Shown one piece after another: positions 4,893-7,204 of a stretch of 7,204 bases of DNA. Where the stretch lies: NCBI GenBank assembly GCA_034678405.1, contig JAXDBW010000064.1, positions 1 to 7,204 on the forward strand, written 5' to 3'. This DNA comes from JAXDBW01 sp034678405 (GTDB taxonomy: Bacteria; Patescibacteriota; Patescibacteriia; UBA10025; JAHIVO01). Below the pieces are notes generated by a model. It had not been told where the DNA came from. It saw only the letters and a program-made list of their open reading frames with translations, and made no database searches. The translations under genes and the position numbers were made by a program. Numbering within the stretch: the first letter of the stretch is position 1; the number at the start of each line of letters is the position of its first letter.

Positions 4893-5189
4893 TCAAGCTA
4901 TAATGTGTACCTGAAACGTAATTGTGTCTCCTTCACCAAAACGCTCTTGTTTCCTGACCAGCAACTTTAATGGCAGCATAAATGGCCCAGTTCGGTCTTC
5001 GGGAAAAATAGAGGTTTGCCAGGTTGTGTCGCCAATCGTCGCTTCCACCGGCAGCGAGCCAAATCCAGCGGTGAGTCCGCGATATAATTTCTTGAGACCC
5101 ACTGATACATCCTCGGGCAAACTGACCATGTGCCAGGATCGATACACCCAGACTTTGCCGCGGAATAAGTACGTGTTATCAGACGGCAT
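4893..5189 (-). CDS. DUF1905 domain protein
   Basis: 98 aa from ATG 5189. The sequence follows the DUF1905 pattern end to end: a first strand YLFRGKVWVYR, then SWHMVSLPEDVS (18-29), GFGSLPVEATIGDTTWQTSIFPE (42-64), GPFMLPLKLLVRK (68-80) and GEGDTITFQVHI (85-96). The family forms a small beta-barrel of about 80-100 residues, found alone or fused to YdeI/OmpD-associated domains; its biochemical role is not established. A GTG at 5201 would add four residues, but ATG 5189 is preferred because it gives an 11-nt overlap (ATGCCGTCTGA) with the upstream stop, the same arrangement as the Nudix/309-aa junction. Stop is TGA. Cytosolic, no membrane segment. Confidence 0.9.
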   Translation of the reverse strand: MPSDNTYLFRGKVWVYRSWHMVSLPEDVSVGLKKLYRGLTAGFGSLPVEATIGDTTWQTSIFPEDRTGPFMLPLKLLVRKQERFGEGDTITFQVHIIA

Positions 5190-5568
5190 TATTTTGGTCA
5201 CTAAGGTATTTCAGAAGCTGCGCCCGAGCCTGTTTCCTCCGTTTATCATAATACCACGTCAAGCTTAGTGAGATAGCTAGCTGCACCCAGATAAGCCAGT
5301 GAATGCTCTGGTAGAGTAACGAACTGAGAATATAAAGTCCGAGGAGGAGAAGCTGGATATCGAGGCCCGGTCGTCTAATGTGAAATCTATCAAACTGATC
5401 ATTGAGACGGCGCTGGAGGCGCGACTTCTTGTATGAATAATAGGAGTATAGGTAGAAACAAATAATGATGAAGGCGTATCCGAAAAGTTGTTTAGCAACA
5501 TCATTAGAATAAAAAACTTTTTCGTACAATTGGCTGATCACGGCTGCAGAGAAAATAAAATATACCAT
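5179..5568 (-). CDS. Small membrane protein (129 aa or longer), unknown function, N-terminus doubtful
   Basis: Hydrophobic segments lie at about 1-15, 28-46, 71-88 and 90-106, with basic clusters at 47-54 (YKKSRLQRR) and 109-115 (KRRKQAR) facing the cytoplasm. The annotated ATG 5568 starts inside the first hydrophobic segment and has no ribosome binding site, which is odd. In the same frame upstream, 14 sense codons from ATG 5643 lead into a single TGA at 5601 and then nine codons into this ORF, which would supply a natural cytoplasmic N-terminus. So either ATG 5568 is the true start, or the gene carries a nonsense mutation or sequence error. The 3' end overlaps the DUF1905 gene by 11 nt and stops at TGA followed immediately by TAA. 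Confidence 0.65.
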   Translation of the reverse strand: MVYFIFSAAVISQLYEKVFYSNDVAKQLFGYAFIIICFYLYSYYSYKKSRLQRRLNDQFDRFHIRRPGLDIQLLLLGLYILSSLLYQSIHWLIWVQLAISLSLTWYYDKRRKQARAQLLKYLSDQNNAV

Positions 5569-5598
5569 ATACGAAGCGTCGCTGAGCCGCGCTTCAAT

Positions 5599-5643
5599 TC
5601 AATCGAGCCGGGATAATAGTTCTTTTACTTGATTGGGGCGCAT
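5599..5643 (-). other. In-frame upstream segment ending in TGA, probable lost N-terminus of the 129-aa gene
   Basis: ATG 5643 encodes MRPNQVKELLSRLD then TGA (5601-5599). The next codons, in the same frame, encode IEARLSDASY and join the 129-aa protein. Read through the TGA, the segment makes one amphipathic helix leading into a membrane segment, which is more natural than a start at 5568. It begins 26 nt after the stop of the 223-aa gene, matching the spacing style of the operon. It could instead be a short upstream ORF with a regulatory effect. Confidence 0.45.
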
Positions 5644-5669
5644 AGTTATGTGAATAGTTATGCTGGTGT

Positions 5670-6341
5670 TTATGTAGCAACAGAAAATATTCTCCGAATC
5701 TGGATCCACCCAAACCCGGCCAGGGAGCCGCCACCAATAATAGTTACCAAATAGCGGAGGGTGGGGTATCGATTAATTAGCTGTACAACTATATCCAGAA
5801 TGTCCTGATGGCCAGTGGCATAATTTTGATACCAATCAGATGTGGCTACAAAGTAGCCCAGCACGCAGGCTAAGAGGATGATGATGGTAAGCCACAGAGC
5901 AAAAGCTCGTGATCCGAGGTTGTACTTTGTTCGAATATAAAGCAATCCGGCAAGTAACAGAGGGATCCATCCGAGAGTAATAAATATACAAAAGACCAAT
6001 ATCGGCATGTCGTTAATCGTCGTGAGCGCTTCACTGGTGAGGGAGGAACCGGGATGGAGCAGGGTAATCATTGTCACGGCAACCCAGTACGGTACGATGA
6101 TGCCTCCAGCGAGTGCTGTGAGCCTGTCAAACCCACTGAGTTTTTTGTTCCGGACCTTCGCGGCGGTAAAAAGCCCAATACCCGTCAGCGCGCCGATTAT
6201 TGGGGCGATGGTATCGGTTGTGAAGTCTGTCCTCACTATAGCTCCCAGACCAGCCAAGCCCACCATCAGCGCAATAAGCCCCATCACGAAACCGAATGAG
6301 ATATTAACTATTGTTTTGTATACGGGTGTGACGTATTGCAT
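5670..6341 (-). CDS. Six-pass membrane protein (223 aa), unknown function
   Basis: Hydrophobic segments at about 11-36, 43-61, 74-95, 113-135, 146-166 and 196-214 give six predicted membrane passes with short loops. A basic loop after segment 2 (KVRNKK, 62-67) and the basic tail (QIRRIF) put both the second loop and the C-terminus on the cytoplasmic side. No charged residues or motif inside the helices point to a transporter family, so no function is assigned. It starts at ATG 6341, 8 nt after the TAG of the EamA gene, with no clear Shine-Dalgarno site, so it is likely co-transcribed and translated by re-initiation. Stop is TAA. The plus-strand open frames over this gene are shadows. Confidence 0.8.
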   Translation of the reverse strand: MQYVTPVYKTIVNISFGFVMGLIALMVGLAGLGAIVRTDFTTDTIAPIIGALTGIGLFTAAKVRNKKLSGFDRLTALAGGIIVPYWVAVTMITLLHPGSSLTSEALTTINDMPILVFCIFITLGWIPLLLAGLLYIRTKYNLGSRAFALWLTIIILLACVLGYFVATSDWYQNYATGHQDILDIVVQLINRYPTLRYLVTIIGGGSLAGFGWIQIRRIFSVAT

Positions 6342-6349
6342 AGGTGTAG

Positions 6350-6805
6350 CTATTTTAGTGACATCAGAATAGCGCCCAGTGCCACAAACCCGGCGCCGAG
6401 TCCACTCTTCAGAGTAATTTTATCTCCGAGCATGAGTGCCGCCAATATTAATACAAACACCACACTGGTCCGATCTAGCGCAGCTACGGCTGGCGCAGGA
6501 CCATTCTTCAGCGCGAAGAAATAAAACAACCATGACAGTGCGCCCGCCACGCCGGATAAGACGATGAAGAGTAGCGCCTTGCTATTGATAGTCGAGAGTA
6601 GGGGAGCCTTACCGACTAATAGTGCTACGATGACAAGGAAGACAGCCATGATGACTGCCCGGACTGTGGTAGCTAGTGTCGTATCAATGTTGGCGATGCC
6701 GATCTTACCAAAGATGGCGACGAGGGCGGCAAACCCGGCTGAGAGTAAGGCAAAAATAATCCAAGACATAGATTTTATGGTTAGCGGTTTATTCGGTTGA
6801 GGCAT
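6350..6805 (-). CDS. EamA/DMT-superfamily transporter, single-domain form
   Basis: 151 aa with five predicted membrane segments (about 14-36, 47-66, 76-98, 104-127 and 132-149). It matches one EamA repeat: WIIFALLSAGFAALVAIFGKIG at the start, the mid-protein SWLFYFFALKNGPA, then LDRTSVVFVLILAALMLGDKI followed by a final helix GLGAGFVALGAILMSL. Full DMT permeases are about 300 aa with two such repeats. This half-size form resembles the known 140-aa EamA proteins, which are expected to pair in the membrane to form a ten-helix unit. Substrate is unknown. ATG 6805 is kept: it follows the previous TAA after one base and AGGA lies 9 nt upstream. The internal ATG 6769 (MSWIIF) matches the usual family N-terminus and is an alternative start. 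Confidence 0.9.
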   Translation of the reverse strand: MPQPNKPLTIKSMSWIIFALLSAGFAALVAIFGKIGIANIDTTLATTVRAVIMAVFLVIVALLVGKAPLLSTINSKALLFIVLSGVAGALSWLFYFFALKNGPAPAVAALDRTSVVFVLILAALMLGDKITLKSGLGAGFVALGAILMSLK

Positions 6806-6806
6806 T

Positions 6807-7163
6807 TTATTTTTTCCTAGCTAATACTAATATGGTGGTTATCGGAATGCGCAGTGGGCTGGAGTACTTCTGTAGAGATTTCTCCGTGTCGATAATGTAA
6901 GCAGCGTATGTGTCCTCCGGTAGCGCGATTGCCGCTGAATATGTTGCGACCAGAGCCAGCCGCTGCTTTTTCGACATCCGAAGCGTCCAGTGTAACTCCT
7001 TGATTTTCACGTCTGTAAAATGTTTACTTCGTCGTACAGACTCTATTGCCGCTCGGTGTGAGGTTTTATTCGACCGCATCAGGTGATATTTGGTGTACAG
7101 TCGCCGCGTGTCTTTACCGGGTCCGTTTTTGTCAAGATCATGCAAAATCCAAAAAAATTCCAA
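6807..7163 (-). CDS. C-terminal part of a probable class I SAM methyltransferase, possibly frameshifted
   Basis: 118 codons from a TTG at 7163, the only open frame upstream being closed by TAA. The second half looks like the tail of small class I methyltransferases: HRAAIESVRRSKHF (36-49), then HWTLRMSKKQRLALVATYSA (58-77), LPEDTYAAYI (81-90) and a last strand PITTILVLARKK. There is no SAM-binding glycine motif, so this cannot be a complete enzyme. In the neighbouring frame the window edge opens with VWRKYIRYTPKRDRWNFF, and the two frames meet at a T7 tract (7157-7151). A -1 shift there would join them. The fragment could be a pseudogene, an assembly error or a real frameshift site. The family call rests on pattern resemblance only. 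It is followed after one base by the EamA gene. Confidence 0.55.
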   Translation of the reverse strand: MEFFWILHDLDKNGPGKDTRRLYTKYHLMRSNKTSHRAAIESVRRSKHFTDVKIKELHWTLRMSKKQRLALVATYSAAIALPEDTYAAYIIDTEKSLQKYSSPLRIPITTILVLARKK

Positions 7164-7204
7164 CGATCCCGTTTAGGTGTGTAACGTATGTATTTTCTCC
7201 AGAC
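7079..7204 (-). CDS. Upstream frame fragment entering from the right edge
   Basis: From the right edge the frame reads VWRKYIRYTPKRDRWNFF, then crosses the T7 tract and continues for 23 further codons to TGA at 7081-7079. Only the part before the tract looks protein-like. After the tract the other frame is more convincing. It is therefore either the 5' part of the same gene as the 118-codon ORF or the tail of a separate gene overlapping it. Too little is present to name it. Confidence 0.35.
   Translation of the reverse strand, partial: VWRKYIRYTPKRDRWNFFGFCMILTKTDPVKTRGDCTPNIT

Noticed and set aside
5179..5643. Alternative genetic code with TGA read as glycine
   Set aside because: Nudix-106aa, DUF1905-106aa and 129aa-DUF1905 junctions all use TGA as a stop, and the long frames contain no internal TGA, so one interrupting TGA does not support recoding.

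Overview
The window reads as a compact bacterial chromosome segment. Every convincing protein gene lies on the minus strand, spacing is tight, and the gene set is mostly small membrane proteins plus a few generic enzymes. Small proteins, few Shine-Dalgarno sites, overlap-coupled starts and many orphan membrane proteins suggest a Patescibacteria/CPR genome, possibly Saccharibacteria. This is inference with low to moderate confidence, because no taxonomic marker gene is present. TGA acts as an ordinary stop here: three genes end on it and none of the longer reading frames contains it, which argues against the Gracilibacteria/Absconditabacteria code. No tRNA, rRNA, insertion sequence, CRISPR array or origin was recognised.

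Reading in the direction of transcription (high to low coordinates), 7204-2533 is an operon-like run. It holds the end of a probable SAM methyltransferase with a possible frameshift at a T7 tract, a half-size EamA (drug/metabolite transporter) protein, a six-pass membrane protein, a small membrane protein whose likely N-terminus is cut by an in-frame TGA, a DUF1905 protein, a 106-aa membrane protein, a Nudix hydrolase, and two membrane proteins with cysteine-bearing exported parts. Gaps are 1, 8 and 10 nt; overlaps are 4 or 11 nt. The exception is the TGA-interrupted gene, which begins 101 nt after its neighbour at the annotated start or 26 nt after it at the upstream start. A near-consensus promoter (2491-2519) then starts a separate unit: a 275-aa single-pass membrane protein with the clearest ribosome binding site in the window, closed by a terminator at about 1520-1551. 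Next comes a promoter whose spacer is filled by a 14-bp palindrome, followed by a 150-aa membrane-anchored protein with six cysteines.

The stretch 379-925 carries no convincing protein gene but is not featureless. It holds two convergent promoter-to-terminator units that look like structured non-coding RNAs: one on the plus strand (about 464-657) and one on the minus strand (about 884-664). Their poly-U ends face each other 6 bp apart. I could not match either to SRP RNA, tmRNA, RNase P RNA or 6S RNA. At the left edge a class I SAM-dependent methyltransferase starts at 378 from an extended -10 promoter placed so that its mRNA would be leaderless; it continues beyond the window.

The Nudix, EamA, DUF1905 and left-edge methyltransferase calls rest on recognisable family features. 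The functions of the other membrane proteins are unknown.
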